Positions 50,600-58,686 of a DNA stretch of 64,000 bases are shown here, piece by piece. The notes under the pieces were generated by a model that was not told the DNA's origin, made no database searches, and was given only the letters and a program-made list of their open reading frames with translations. The number at the start of each line of letters is the position of its first letter. Within the stretch, counting starts at the first letter, position 1. The position numbers and the translations under genes were made by a program. The DNA comes from Deltaproteobacteria bacterium (GTDB lineage: Bacteria; Desulfobacterota; Binatia; HRBIN30; CADEER01), in NCBI GenBank assembly GCA_029262455.1, contig JAJCZJ010000086.1:116140-180139 (forward strand), in the 5' to 3' direction.

Positions 50600-51391
50600 G
50601 TGCTGCCGGTCACCGCAGGCGGGTGGAACACCTACCCGATTTTTTTCTCTCTCACCATCTTGATTGGTGCGACGGTACCCCTCGCGCTTGCCTATCGCGA
50701 GGGGTACCTGACCAAGAACCTTGTGGTGGCGGTTGGATGGGTCGTGGTGGCAGGGGTCCTGGGTGCCAAGCTCTACGGCTCAGTCGAAAGAGGTTTCACC
50801 TTCGGGTCGATTTGGGGAGAGCTCGTTGCAGGGTATAGGGCGCCCGGCGCGATCCTCGGTGGAATCGCTGCGCTATCCTCGGTTCGTCTGCTCTTCGGAA
50901 TACGTGGCTGGCGGGTGGCGGACTTGCTCGCGCCGGGAGTTGCGTTGGGGATGGTGGCCTTTCGCACTGGCTGCTTCCTGAGTGGGTGTTGTGCTGGGAC
51001 TCGTTGCGATCTGCCGTGGGCGGTGAGATTCCCGGTCAACAGCGTCGTGTGGAATCGCCACGCGAAGGCGGGCCTGATCGATACCGAGGTCTACAGTTTA
51101 CCAGTCCATCCGTTGCAACTTTACTTCGGCCTGTGGTCGCTTCTCGTCGCGGTGTTGTTACTCCGTTACCGCCGCAACCACCCGCGCGAGGGGCAGGTCT
51201 TTCTCCTCTACCTTGCGCTCGCTGGAGCTGGGAAATTCGCACTAGAGAATCTACGCTACGGTTACGCAGCTCACCTTCAGTACGCGGCTCTAGCGAGTTG
51301 TGCGCTCGCGGGGATCGCTTTCTTCTGGCGTCAACCCAGGGCGCCTACTCTCGGCCGACCCGCCTCCGTGGGCGGTGGCGGGTCGCATTAA
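50600..51391 (+). CDS. Prolipoprotein diacylglyceryl transferase (Lgt)-like membrane protein
   Basis: A 263-residue, seven-helix-type membrane protein of the Lgt family. The diagnostic loop is FRTGCFLSGCCAGTRCDLPW followed by AVRFP, and PVHPLQLYFGLWSLL matches the HPxQLYE region. Lgt adds diacylglycerol to lipoprotein cysteines; this form with GCFLxGCC resembles extra Lgt-like paralogs rather than the housekeeping enzyme (GRxGNFxNxE). It may serve lipoproteins encoded nearby or have another lipid substrate. It starts at GTG 50600. Confidence 0.72.
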   Translation: MLPVTAGGWNTYPIFFSLTILIGATVPLALAYREGYLTKNLVVAVGWVVVAGVLGAKLYGSVERGFTFGSIWGELVAGYRAPGAILGGIAALSSVRLLFGIRGWRVADLLAPGVALGMVAFRTGCFLSGCCAGTRCDLPWAVRFPVNSVVWNRHAKAGLIDTEVYSLPVHPLQLYFGLWSLLVAVLLLRYRRNHPREGQVFLLYLALAGAGKFALENLRYGYAAHLQYAALASCALAGIAFFWRQPRAPTLGRPASVGGGGSH

Positions 51392-51634
51392 AAATCTGTT
51401 CCGACGGGCGGTTTCGCTCGCAGTCGCGGGGATGGAGGGTTGAAACGACATGAGTGACGAGAATTGTGTGACGATGTGTCGGTGGACCGAAGTGAATAGA
51501 GGCCTCGTCGAGAAAGGCGGGGCTAGCAGGCTTAATCGATTCTTGATCGACGTATTATTCGTGCTTCTCGGGGAAGCTCCGTTGGCTGGTACAGCCTCAA
51601 TCCCTCAGTTTTTGAAGCGCAAGAGGAGCATCCC

Positions 51635-52456
51635 TTGTCGGCGATGAAACAAGGATCTGCTATCTGCGGATTTCTCAACGCCCTACTTTCAGATGCGGCA
51701 CTGGGCGCACATTTCCGCCGGTCTTCGGGATGTTCTTCACTTCGTAAGCTTCTAGTAGCACTCCTGCTCACCGGTGTTGTCGCCGCGCCTGGCGTCACCG
51801 GCGCCGCGAGTGTGTCCGCTTCCGGAAGCGGACCGGTCGGGACTCATTGCTGCGGAGACTGTAATAACGATGGAGCCGTCGGGGTGTCTGAGTTGGTCTC
51901 CCTGGTTAGGGACGCGATCGGCCTAGCCGCGGCGCCGGGGTGTGGATTCGACCGTCTCGGGAACTGCGGCCAATTCCCCGGCCAGTCGGAGACTTCGATC
52001 GCCAACCTGCAAACTGCGGTCGTCCGGTCTTTGCGCGGGTGCAGCGGGTGCCCGGTGTATTTCGGGAAAAGCGATTTTGCCTCGGGGTGTGTGTTCCGTG
52101 GCAACGTCGAGCTTACCGACGGCCGCAGGTTGCCGGCTGAGATGCTGGTCGGTGACGGCTTCATAGAACTCGTACTCACAGAGGACGAAGGCGGGCTGAC
52201 GATTTTTTTTGACGCAGTTGCGATCGTTGGCCGTCCGACGCCGACACCGAGGGTTCGGCCAGGTCGCGAGTTTGTAGGCAACTTCCAGATTGGGCCGGAA
52301 GACGTGCTGTTATCCACGAATGGGCGCCTGGTGATCGGTGAGGATGGAACCACACTGACCGTTGATTTTGACACCCCTCGCTTTGGGGTCGGAGGAATCG
52401 TCGCAACGTATAGTCGAGAGTGCATTTGGTCAATTCGAGAAGGAGGATGTCAATGA
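51635..52456 (+). CDS. Exported dockerin-like protein, cassette copy 2 (gene A')
   Basis: The 273-residue paralog of the protein at 47430. It has the signal (LRKLLVALLLTGVVAAPGVT), the dockerin-like CCGDCNNDGAVGVSELVSLV, GNCGQFPGQSETSIANLQTA, RSLRGCSGCPVYFGK and PTPTPRVRPGREFVGNF, in the same order as copy 1. TTG 51635 is preceded by AAGAGGAG with the same spacing as copy 1. It overlaps gene B' by four bases. Confidence 0.78.
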   Translation: MSAMKQGSAICGFLNALLSDAALGAHFRRSSGCSSLRKLLVALLLTGVVAAPGVTGAASVSASGSGPVGTHCCGDCNNDGAVGVSELVSLVRDAIGLAAAPGCGFDRLGNCGQFPGQSETSIANLQTAVVRSLRGCSGCPVYFGKSDFASGCVFRGNVELTDGRRLPAEMLVGDGFIELVLTEDEGGLTIFFDAVAIVGRPTPTPRVRPGREFVGNFQIGPEDVLLSTNGRLVIGEDGTTLTVDFDTPRFGVGGIVATYSRECIWSIREGGCQ

Positions 52457-52701
52457 AACTTGGATTCCGTTTGGTCTGTTTTCTTTGTTTTTCCGTCGGA
52501 GCTGTGTCTGCGGGCGAGGTGACCGTCCTGGACGTTGCTCCGAATGAAGCCCTTTCTGTGGGTGCGACCACGGAGGGCCAACCCGAAGTTCGTTTGGATG
52601 TCAGCCCTTCTGGCGACATCCGACACTTCGTCAATCGTGAAATCGTGCAGGCATCAGACCCTCCCGCGTCTGCGGTCGAGGAGGAAAGCGCAAATGATTA
52701 G
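52453..52701 (+). CDS. Small exported protein, cassette copy 2 (gene B')
   Basis: An 82-residue paralog of the protein at 48248 with a signal peptide (MKLGFRLVCFLCFSVGAVSA) and a Glu-rich mature part. The VRLDVSPSGDIRHFVNREIV block aligns with copy 1. AAGGAGG sits seven bases before ATG 52453. It overlaps both neighbours. Function unknown; a possible partner or inhibitor of the larger HExxH protein is only a guess. Confidence 0.75.
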   Translation: MKLGFRLVCFLCFSVGAVSAGEVTVLDVAPNEALSVGATTEGQPEVRLDVSPSGDIRHFVNREIVQASDPPASAVEEESAND

Positions 52702-54307
52702 TCTCTTAGGGCGAAGTTTCGCAACCCTCGTTGTCGCCGGATTTCTGACGGTTGGTTTGGGCGATGTCAGTCGGTCACACGCGCTGGACATTCAGGTCTT
52801 ATTTCCCGAGGTCACATCGGCGACGGGCTCGGGTTTCGACGACCCAGTCCTGGGGTCCACGCGTCAAGCGACTTTCTTGGCTGCCGCTCAGTATTGGGCC
52901 GACAGTCTACCGGCGGTATCGGGCGCTACGTCGGTCGGGATACAGACCCAATTTGATACGGGTTTTGCGTGCTCGAAAAATGCATCCACAGGATTCTTGG
53001 TCTTTAAGCAGACCGGGGGCAATATTAATCTGCCGCTGTCCAATACCGATTACCCTTCGGCGTTTGCCAAGTCCTTGGACAGCGACGTCACGTCGCCAAT
53101 CATCGATTTTCTCGTCCGGTTTAACTCGAAGTTTGACGACCCTGGCGTACCGTGCGGCAAGACTTGGTTCTACGGCACCGACTCGACAGGGATACCTTCG
53201 AACGGATTCTACTTCTACGACGCGGCCATGCACGAGATCGCCCATGGACTAGGTATGACGACCACGATCCAGTCTGATGGATCGTGGGAAAATGGGGTTC
53301 AGGATGTGTATTCCACTCTGGTCTGGCGCGACACTCTCCAGCTCGTTCTAACTGACCAGACGATGACGCAGCGGTCGGAGTCTATCGTGAGTTCCATCAA
53401 TCTCCAGTGGACAGGCCGGCACGGAACTGAGCGCGCGAGGGCTGTTGTGTCCTGTGGGCTGAATTGCACTCTTCCCGGAGGACGATTTTGGCTCCATGCG
53501 CCGCCCACATTCGCTCCGGGCGTATCCGTAAGCCATGTTGACTTCGGCATCGAGTCGGATGGCCGCAAGGAATTGATGGTGCCGCTTGCGACGTCTGGGG
53601 TAGTCAGGTCCAACGAATTGACAGTTCCGATGCTCCGGGACATGGGATGGGCCTGCGCTGGCGACTGTTCCGGAGACTTCGCAGTGTCGATAAGCGAACT
53701 TGTAACTTCGGTGAACATCGCACTGGATCGAGCTCCCTTTGCGAACTGCGCGGGCGGTGATGGCGACTACGACGGCGACATTTCGATCGACGACCTGGTT
53801 CGGTCGGTCAACAATGCGCTGGACGGGTGCCTTCGAGGGCCGCAGATTGTGGAGGTTCCGACAGCGCAGGCTCAGGTGGTTGTTGCTTCGGGGCAAGGGG
53901 TCGCGGGGCAAACGGTCAGTATTCCTGTCTCGGTCCTAGGGCTATCTGGCGAGGGGGCTGCTGTGCAGCTTGACCTCTTTTACGCCGACGCACCGTTGAA
54001 CCTTATCGGGTGCACACTCAATGTTTCCGGTGGGCAGCACGCGATTAACCACGAAGTGATCCAAGTAATTTCAGGGCAGTCTCACAATAGGATCGCGGTC
54101 CATCCCGACGATCTCTCAACCGACGTAATCTCCTTCGCCGATGGAGTGGTTGCGACATGCGAGTTCGAAATCGCGTCGGGGGCCGCGCCGGGTAACTATC
54201 CACTGGTCGTTGCCGACGAATCTGTCTGCGACGTCGATGGCGTTGATTTCGATACCACGTATACGGACGGCCAGATTCAGGTCTGCACCGGTTGCGGCTG
54301 TGGCTAG
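52694..54307 (+). CDS. Exported HExxH protein with dockerin-like and cohesin-like regions, copy 2 (gene C')
   Basis: A 537-residue paralog of the protein at 48495. HEIAHGLG is again at residue 180. The dockerin-like loops (AGDCSGDFAVSISELVTSVN, GDYDGDISIDDLVRSVNNAL) and the cohesin-like region (SGQGVAGQTVSIPVSVLGLS, AVQLDLFYADAPLNLIGCTL) are strongly conserved with copy 1. The frame upstream of ATG 52694 is open to 52535 but lies in gene B'. The C-terminus ends VCTGCGCG. Confidence 0.78.
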   Translation: MISLLGRSFATLVVAGFLTVGLGDVSRSHALDIQVLFPEVTSATGSGFDDPVLGSTRQATFLAAAQYWADSLPAVSGATSVGIQTQFDTGFACSKNASTGFLVFKQTGGNINLPLSNTDYPSAFAKSLDSDVTSPIIDFLVRFNSKFDDPGVPCGKTWFYGTDSTGIPSNGFYFYDAAMHEIAHGLGMTTTIQSDGSWENGVQDVYSTLVWRDTLQLVLTDQTMTQRSESIVSSINLQWTGRHGTERARAVVSCGLNCTLPGGRFWLHAPPTFAPGVSVSHVDFGIESDGRKELMVPLATSGVVRSNELTVPMLRDMGWACAGDCSGDFAVSISELVTSVNIALDRAPFANCAGGDGDYDGDISIDDLVRSVNNALDGCLRGPQIVEVPTAQAQVVVASGQGVAGQTVSIPVSVLGLSGEGAAVQLDLFYADAPLNLIGCTLNVSGGQHAINHEVIQVISGQSHNRIAVHPDDLSTDVISFADGVVATCEFEIASGAAPGNYPLVVADESVCDVDGVDFDTTYTDGQIQVCTGCGCG

Positions 54308-54325
54308 GAGTTTCGGTAACTAAGT

Positions 54326-54372
54326 CAGGGCCTTTCCGCCGACGCGTGGATGCGGGAAGGCCCTGGTCGTTT
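54326..54372. terminator. Bidirectional terminator hairpin between convergent genes
   Basis: CAGGGCCTTTCCGC (54326-54339) pairs with GCGGGAAGGCCCTG (54352-54365), 14 pairs with one G-U and a 12-nt loop, followed by GTCGTTT. It lies between the second cassette and the MaoC genes, which point toward each other. Confidence 0.7.
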
Positions 54373-54787
54373 AGACCGGCACCGTTAGCGTCACGGTGCC
54401 GGTGGCGTGATCTCCAAATTCGTTTGAGGCCTTAATGTCGATCTCGACTTCCTTCGCTGTGGCTGTCGCTACTGTGCCGGTGAAGGTAAGCGTTTGTCCT
54501 GGAACCGCGGGTACTCCCAGGCGGATGGCGATCTTGCGCACCATCGCTTCTGGTCCGGCCCAGTCCGTGACGAACCGCGATACGTAGGCGTTGGTTGTGA
54601 GAATGTTCATGAAGATGTCGGGGGCACCTTGTCCGGTCGCGAAGTCGCGGTCGTGGTGGGCGGGCATGAAGTCTCGTGAAGCGAGCGCACCCGCCACGAT
54701 GACCGTCGCCGTCACCGTAAGGTCGAAACGCGGCAGCTCTTCGCCAACACTGATCTCCTTCAGGTGCTTTGACCGAACGGCGCTCAT
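54371..54787 (-). CDS. MaoC-like hot-dog dehydratase, small subunit
   Basis: A 138-residue hot-dog-fold protein of the MaoC-like family. FMPAHHDRDFATGQGAPDIF holds the hydratase-2 type Asp-His active-site region (a degenerate form), and the C-terminus is a beta-sheet. It starts at ATG 54787, four bases into the stop of the next gene upstream (54784-55350). The split arrangement of one canonical and one N-type hot-dog gene is that of heteromeric enoyl-CoA hydratases such as ChsH1/ChsH2 of steroid breakdown. Confidence 0.8.
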   Translation of the reverse strand: MSAVRSKHLKEISVGEELPRFDLTVTATVIVAGALASRDFMPAHHDRDFATGQGAPDIFMNILTTNAYVSRFVTDWAGPEAMVRKIAIRLGVPAVPGQTLTFTGTVATATAKEVEIDIKASNEFGDHATGTVTLTVPV

Positions 54788-55350
54788 GCGTCTGCCGCTC
54801 CGCTGCCGGGTTTGAATTTCAGGATGCGGAAGAGTTGCCGACCGACGACGTCTCCGTTCCCATCGGTGTATGTGGTGACCCAGGTGATGAAATAGCCGAG
54901 CCCCAGCCCGGTCTTCTTTTGAGTGGAAATCGACTCGAGGATGTTGACCGATCGTAGAACGTCTCCGGGTCTGAGGTAGCGTTCGAACTCGAGTTCGGAG
55001 TTTGTTGCAAGTGTGGCGACGAACCCCTCTTCATCTAGGGCAGTGATCGGATTGTCGAACGCGATGTCGTCTGGTGAGCCGCCGCGCTCCGCGATTCCCT
55101 GAATCTTTGGGCGTCCCATCGTCCAGGCCTGGAGCATGGCCGGCGGTGCGACAATGCCGCCAAAGCGTGTGCGCTTGGCGGCGTCCTCATAGAGATAGAC
55201 CGGGTTGCGATCATCCATCGCGTCTACCCAGTGTCGAATCATCGGGAGGTTGACCGCATCCGGAGCGACCTGTGGTTCGGGCGAGCCAAGTGGTTTCCCT
55301 ACGAAATGCTCGAGCTTTTCGCGTATCGGGTCAGTGTGTTTCGCAGCCAT
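54784..55350 (-). CDS. FAS1-like/MaoC N-terminal dehydratase domain protein, large subunit
   Basis: A 188-residue protein with the N-terminal hot-dog fold of MaoC_dehydrat_N. MIRHWVDAMDDRNPVYLYED and FGGIVAPPAMLQAWTMGR are the family core. It overlaps the small subunit gene by four bases, giving two matched halves of one hydratase. The substrate may be a steroid- or branched-chain enoyl-CoA, compatible with the acyl-CoA dehydrogenase and CaiB elsewhere in the window, but no gene contact shows this. Confidence 0.82.
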   Translation of the reverse strand: MAAKHTDPIREKLEHFVGKPLGSPEPQVAPDAVNLPMIRHWVDAMDDRNPVYLYEDAAKRTRFGGIVAPPAMLQAWTMGRPKIQGIAERGGSPDDIAFDNPITALDEEGFVATLATNSELEFERYLRPGDVLRSVNILESISTQKKTGLGLGYFITWVTTYTDGNGDVVGRQLFRILKFKPGSGAADA

Positions 55351-55560
55351 GTGGAAATCCCATCTTGTGAGAAGTCTAACGGATAATTGCGGCGGTGTGG
55401 GTGTCTATCGTGCCTTGGTCCTACGGCAAGACGGTTCGGGATGGCCAGCAACCGCCGCAGTCAACAAAGCAAGTCGAGCCGACGATCATCGACATTCATT
55501 GACGATCTTGGACGATCTTGGCGCCGACGTCAGGGACTGTCCGAAACGATTGTCGGTTGC

Positions 55561-56436
55561 CTAGGAGCCGCGCCGACAGGTGGGGCTGCAGCCGTCGTCG
55601 CCGACCAAGTTGCCGTCGTCACAGCCTTCGTTGGTTTCACGCATCCCGTTGCCACAGACCGGCGCTGGGCAATCGTACGCCCTGACTGGGTAGGTCTGGT
55701 CGGCGAAGCAATCGGACCGCCGCGAAACCAGCTCGATCATTGCGGCCGGCGCGAAATTGTAGAGCTGCTCGAAGCGACTCGGGTCGCAGTGGATGGTCAA
55801 GGATTGGAGCAGAACCTGTTGGGCCGCCTGGACCTTCGTATCCGATCGGGCAACATCACGATTCTTAACGCGCGCAGAGCGACGGCGGTTGGCAATACGG
55901 TCGAGAGTGCTCTTGCGCGAACGCAGTGCGAAGTTGAAAGCCTTTGTCGTGACGGCTGCGAAGGACCGGATGCACTGCTTGTCTGCCTCGGGCATCGCCG
56001 TGGGCTCGGCAGCCGCGAAGAACGGGTTGAAGACCGCCGACACGAGAGCGCTCTCGAACTCGCGGCAGAATGTGATGACGTCAAACTGCACATCCTGAGG
56101 ATCGGAGAAGAGCAAGGTCGGAAGATCGGCCTCGCGGCAAACCGGATCGATGTCACCCTGAAAGACCGCGATGCGCAGGGCCTCGATGGCGTCGTCGTCG
56201 GCATCCTCGTCGCAGATCTGTCCGTCGAGCTGAGCCAGTAGGCATCGGCGACGAATGTCCCAGGCTTGCTGACCGCAACGGGCAGCACCGGATCCGACGA
56301 CGATTTGGCAGCGCGCGTCGGCGGGTTTGAAGTTGTCGGCCCAGAACGTCAGTGGGACGGAGGACTGATGTGCCAAAACGATACCGGCGGACCCGCAGAT
56401 TGCGATCAAGGCGAGGGCAACTCGAAAATAGTTCAT
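55561..56436 (-). CDS. Exported protein with C-terminal Cys-rich repeat
   Basis: A 291-residue exported protein with a signal peptide (MNYFRVALALIAICGSAGIV) and an all-helical middle region of paired cysteines. The end, CGNGMRETNEGCDDGNLVGD, then DGCSPTC, is a Myxococcus-type Cys-rich repeat (CGNG-x-x-E-x-x-E-x-CDDGN). The mature domain is not recognised. Such repeats occur in surface proteins of deltaproteobacteria and may be adhesive. It follows the DsbA-like gene, which could help form its disulfides. Confidence 0.72.
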   Translation of the reverse strand: MNYFRVALALIAICGSAGIVLAHQSSVPLTFWADNFKPADARCQIVVGSGAARCGQQAWDIRRRCLLAQLDGQICDEDADDDAIEALRIAVFQGDIDPVCREADLPTLLFSDPQDVQFDVITFCREFESALVSAVFNPFFAAAEPTAMPEADKQCIRSFAAVTTKAFNFALRSRKSTLDRIANRRRSARVKNRDVARSDTKVQAAQQVLLQSLTIHCDPSRFEQLYNFAPAAMIELVSRRSDCFADQTYPVRAYDCPAPVCGNGMRETNEGCDDGNLVGDDGCSPTCRRGS

Positions 56437-56495
56437 CGAGAACGAAGTCTAGCGCTGCTCAACCGGTGGAGCAAATCGCACCGAGGCGAGGTGCG

Positions 56496-56516
56496 GCGAG
56501 GCGCTCTTCGCCTCGC
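56496..56516 (-). other. 8-bp hairpin between dsbA-like gene and Cys-rich gene
   Basis: GCGAGGCG (56496-56503) and CGCCTCGC (56509-56516) pair with a 5-nt loop, past the end of the DsbA-like gene (stop at 56536 on the minus strand) and before the Cys-rich gene. There is no U-run. Confidence 0.4.
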
Positions 56517-56535
56517 GGCACTCTCGCCGGATGGT

Positions 56536-57279
56536 CTATCCGTTGCCCTTAAGGATGGGCTCGATGACTTCCTTGAATCCTTCGATCGTACGATTGCGCA
56601 GCAGCTTTCCGTTGACGAAAATTGTCGGAGTTCCACGTACACCGGCGACCTGCGCCAACTTCATATCGGCTTGAACGGCTTTCTTGACCTCATCCGAATT
56701 CATGTCGGCTTCGAACTTGGCGACGTCGAGTCCGAGCTCGGCGGCGTAGGCCTTCAACTTCTCCGGCTGCAGTTCTCGCTGATGCTCGAACAGCTTTGCG
56801 TGCATTTCCCAGAACTTGCCTTGCTTCTGCGCCGCGACGGCGGCCTGCGAGGCGCCCATCGCATTCGGGTGGATCGAGGTCAGCGGAAAATGCTTGTAGA
56901 CAAAGCGTGCCTGAGTCGGATACGCGTCGAGTGCCTGTTGAATAATCGGCTCGGCCCGCGAGCAAAAGGGGCATTGGTAGTCCGAGAACTCGATGATCGT
57001 GATCGGGCCGTTCTTGGCTCCCTTGATGTCAGAGTGCGCCACCGGCAGGTCATATTTCTTTTCCGGATCTGGACCCGTCCGGCGTGGCTTTGCGGCCGGG
57101 GCTGCCTTGGCTGCGGAAGCGATCTTCTTTTCCATGCTGTCGAGTTTGGCGAGGATCGTTTTCTGCTGATTCTGGATCGCTGCCAACTCTTCCGAGTTGT
57201 CGATCGGTTGAGTGCAGCCGGTGACCAGAGCCGCGGCGACTACAGCCGCAAACGCGGAAATGCTGAATCTAGTGATCAT
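56536..57279 (-). CDS. DsbA-family thioredoxin-fold lipoprotein
   Basis: A 247-residue lipoprotein. ALVTGC is the lipobox, followed by a coiled-coil (AAIQNQQKTILAKLDSMEKK) and an Ala/Pro linker. The thioredoxin domain has the CPFC redox motif in FSDYQCPFCSRAEPIIQQAL and the cis-Pro loop VRGTPTIFVNG. It resembles periplasmic DsbA/BdbD-like proteins that form or isomerise disulfides. ATG 57279 follows AGAAGGAGAAC; an extra 8-residue start at 57303 lacks a good site. Confidence 0.85.
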   Translation of the reverse strand: MITRFSISAFAAVVAAALVTGCTQPIDNSEELAAIQNQQKTILAKLDSMEKKIASAAKAAPAAKPRRTGPDPEKKYDLPVAHSDIKGAKNGPITIIEFSDYQCPFCSRAEPIIQQALDAYPTQARFVYKHFPLTSIHPNAMGASQAAVAAQKQGKFWEMHAKLFEHQRELQPEKLKAYAAELGLDVAKFEADMNSDEVKKAVQADMKLAQVAGVRGTPTIFVNGKLLRNRTIEGFKEVIEPILKGNG

Positions 57280-57359
57280 CTTGTTCTCCTTCTGAAGGGG
57301 CATTCACAGCCGCTAACTCTAGCCTAGGCATCGACACTGTGACAACTGCCAGGAAATGC

Positions 57360-57551
57360 CGGTAGTGGGTCACTTTGATTCTGAGCTCGGCGCAACGGGA
57401 GCGAAGTTGGGGTCCAGAGGCGCCGCCGAGCCTTGCCGGCGTCGAGTCGTGTCACAGCTACCACCCGCCGGAGTTGTACGCGGCTCGCGGCGCCTCTCCC
57501 TCCCGGTACCCGGCTGCTCCCGTCCGCTTCAATCAGAGTGACCCACTACCG
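57360..57551. mobile_element. 192-bp MITE-like element
   Basis: Terminal inverted repeats at 57360-57380 and 57531-57551 match at 20 of 21 positions, reading CGGTAGTGGGTCACT at the left end. A perfect 6-bp direct repeat AAATGC flanks both sides (57354-57359 and 57552-57557), like a target-site duplication. The inner arms are also partly complementary, so the whole unit can fold. No gene is encoded. The transposase family is not determined. Confidence 0.82.
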
Positions 57552-57609
57552 AAATGCCCGGGTACGGGTCCGTAGATGTCTCTCGGGGCGCGTGGTTTAG
57601 GATAGGGGT

Positions 57610-58191
57610 ATGAGGGTTATTTCCGGTTTGGCGCGTGGTCGTCGACTCAAGACGTTGCCTTCTCTGCGAGTCCGGCCGACGGGCGATCGCGTTAAAGAGG
57701 CCATGTTCAGCATGATCGGGAGTCGGATGGGTTTGGCGGGTGCCTGCGTCCTAGACCTATTTGCCGGAAGCGGTGCCCTTGGCATCGAAGCTCTGAGCCG
57801 CGGTGCAGGTCGCTGTGTGTTTGTGGAGCACGACCGCAAGGCTCGGTCCGTTCTGAGTGACAACCTCCGGCAGTGTGGTTTTATCGAAGGGGCTGAGATT
57901 GTCGGCCGCGCCGCTCGCGGCGCCGTTGAGGATCTGCGGCGCCGCGAACAATTTTTCGACCTGGTCCTGATGGATCCGCCCTACGCCGATGAGAGAGCAC
58001 CCGAACTGGTGGCCGCTCTAGCAGACGGCGACCTGATCAACCCTGGAGGCGCCGTGGTCATCGAACACCCGGCCGAGCGAACGTTTTCCGATGTCGGGAC
58101 GCTGCGGTTGACCCGTACTCGACACTATGGGAAGACCGGCGTCACTCTGCTGACCAGGGCTGGCTCGAAGGCGAGTTCTGGCGACGATTAA
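57610..58191 (+). CDS. rsmD: 16S rRNA (guanine-N2)-methyltransferase RsmD
   Basis: A 193-residue methyltransferase that modifies G966 of 16S rRNA. The SAM-binding LDLFAGSGALGIEALSRGA is clear, followed by the DPPY catalytic motif (VLMDPPYADERA). The N-terminal MRVISGLARGRRLKTLPSLR is also typical of RsmD. It is followed directly by coaD, a pairing common in many bacteria. Confidence 0.93.
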   Translation: MRVISGLARGRRLKTLPSLRVRPTGDRVKEAMFSMIGSRMGLAGACVLDLFAGSGALGIEALSRGAGRCVFVEHDRKARSVLSDNLRQCGFIEGAEIVGRAARGAVEDLRRREQFFDLVLMDPPYADERAPELVAALADGDLINPGGAVVIEHPAERTFSDVGTLRLTRTRHYGKTGVTLLTRAGSKASSGDD

Positions 58192-58194
58192 AAC

Positions 58195-58686
58195 GTGCTG
58201 CGCAAAGCCGTATATGCCGGGTCATTCGATCCGATCACCAACGGTCACTTGGACATCGTCCGCCGGGCCCTGTGCTCGTTCGATCAGATCATTGTCGCTG
58301 TTGCGTTCAACCCGCAGAAGGATACCGCTCTGTTTTCGGTGGAGGAGCGCGTCGAGATGATTCGCGAGGAGCTCGGAGATCTCGGCGAACGAGTCGTTGT
58401 CGACGCTTTCGAGGGACTGTTGGTGCAGTATTGCGATGCCATGGACGCGTGCGCGATTATCCGTGGTCTGCGGGCGGTTACGGACTTTGAATACGAGTTT
58501 CAGATGGCCATGATGAACCGCCATCTGAATTCGGGTATCGAGACCTTTTTCATGACCGCCAGTGAGGCGTACCTGTACACCGCTTCGCGGCTGGTCAAAG
58601 AGGTGTCCCGACTTGGCGGCGATGTCAGCGGGCTGATTCCCAAGGGCGTGAATCAAAGATTGAAAGCGAAGTTCGCCGATTCGTGA
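58195..58686 (+). CDS. coaD: Phosphopantetheine adenylyltransferase
   Basis: A 163-residue enzyme of coenzyme A synthesis. AVYAGSFDPITNGHLDIVRR contains the T/HxGH nucleotidyltransferase motif, and IIRGLRAVTDFEYEFQMAMM with the TASRLVKEVSRLGGDVSGLI region are diagnostic. It starts at GTG 58195, three bases after the rsmD stop. Confidence 0.95.
   Translation: MLRKAVYAGSFDPITNGHLDIVRRALCSFDQIIVAVAFNPQKDTALFSVEERVEMIREELGDLGERVVVDAFEGLLVQYCDAMDACAIIRGLRAVTDFEYEFQMAMMNRHLNSGIETFFMTASEAYLYTASRLVKEVSRLGGDVSGLIPKGVNQRLKAKFADS

Larger units (their letters stand above)
51635..54307 (+). repeat. Duplicated three-gene secreted cassette, copy 2
   Basis: Second copy of the cassette, in direct orientation and about 4.2 kb start-to-start from copy 1. 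Divergence is spread along the genes, so the duplication is not recent, but gene boundaries, overlaps and the TTG start are kept. Confidence 0.92.

Noticed and set aside
51450..51647. 65-codon frame before cassette copy 2
   Set aside because: No counterpart upstream of copy 1, and it overlaps the conserved TTG start region.
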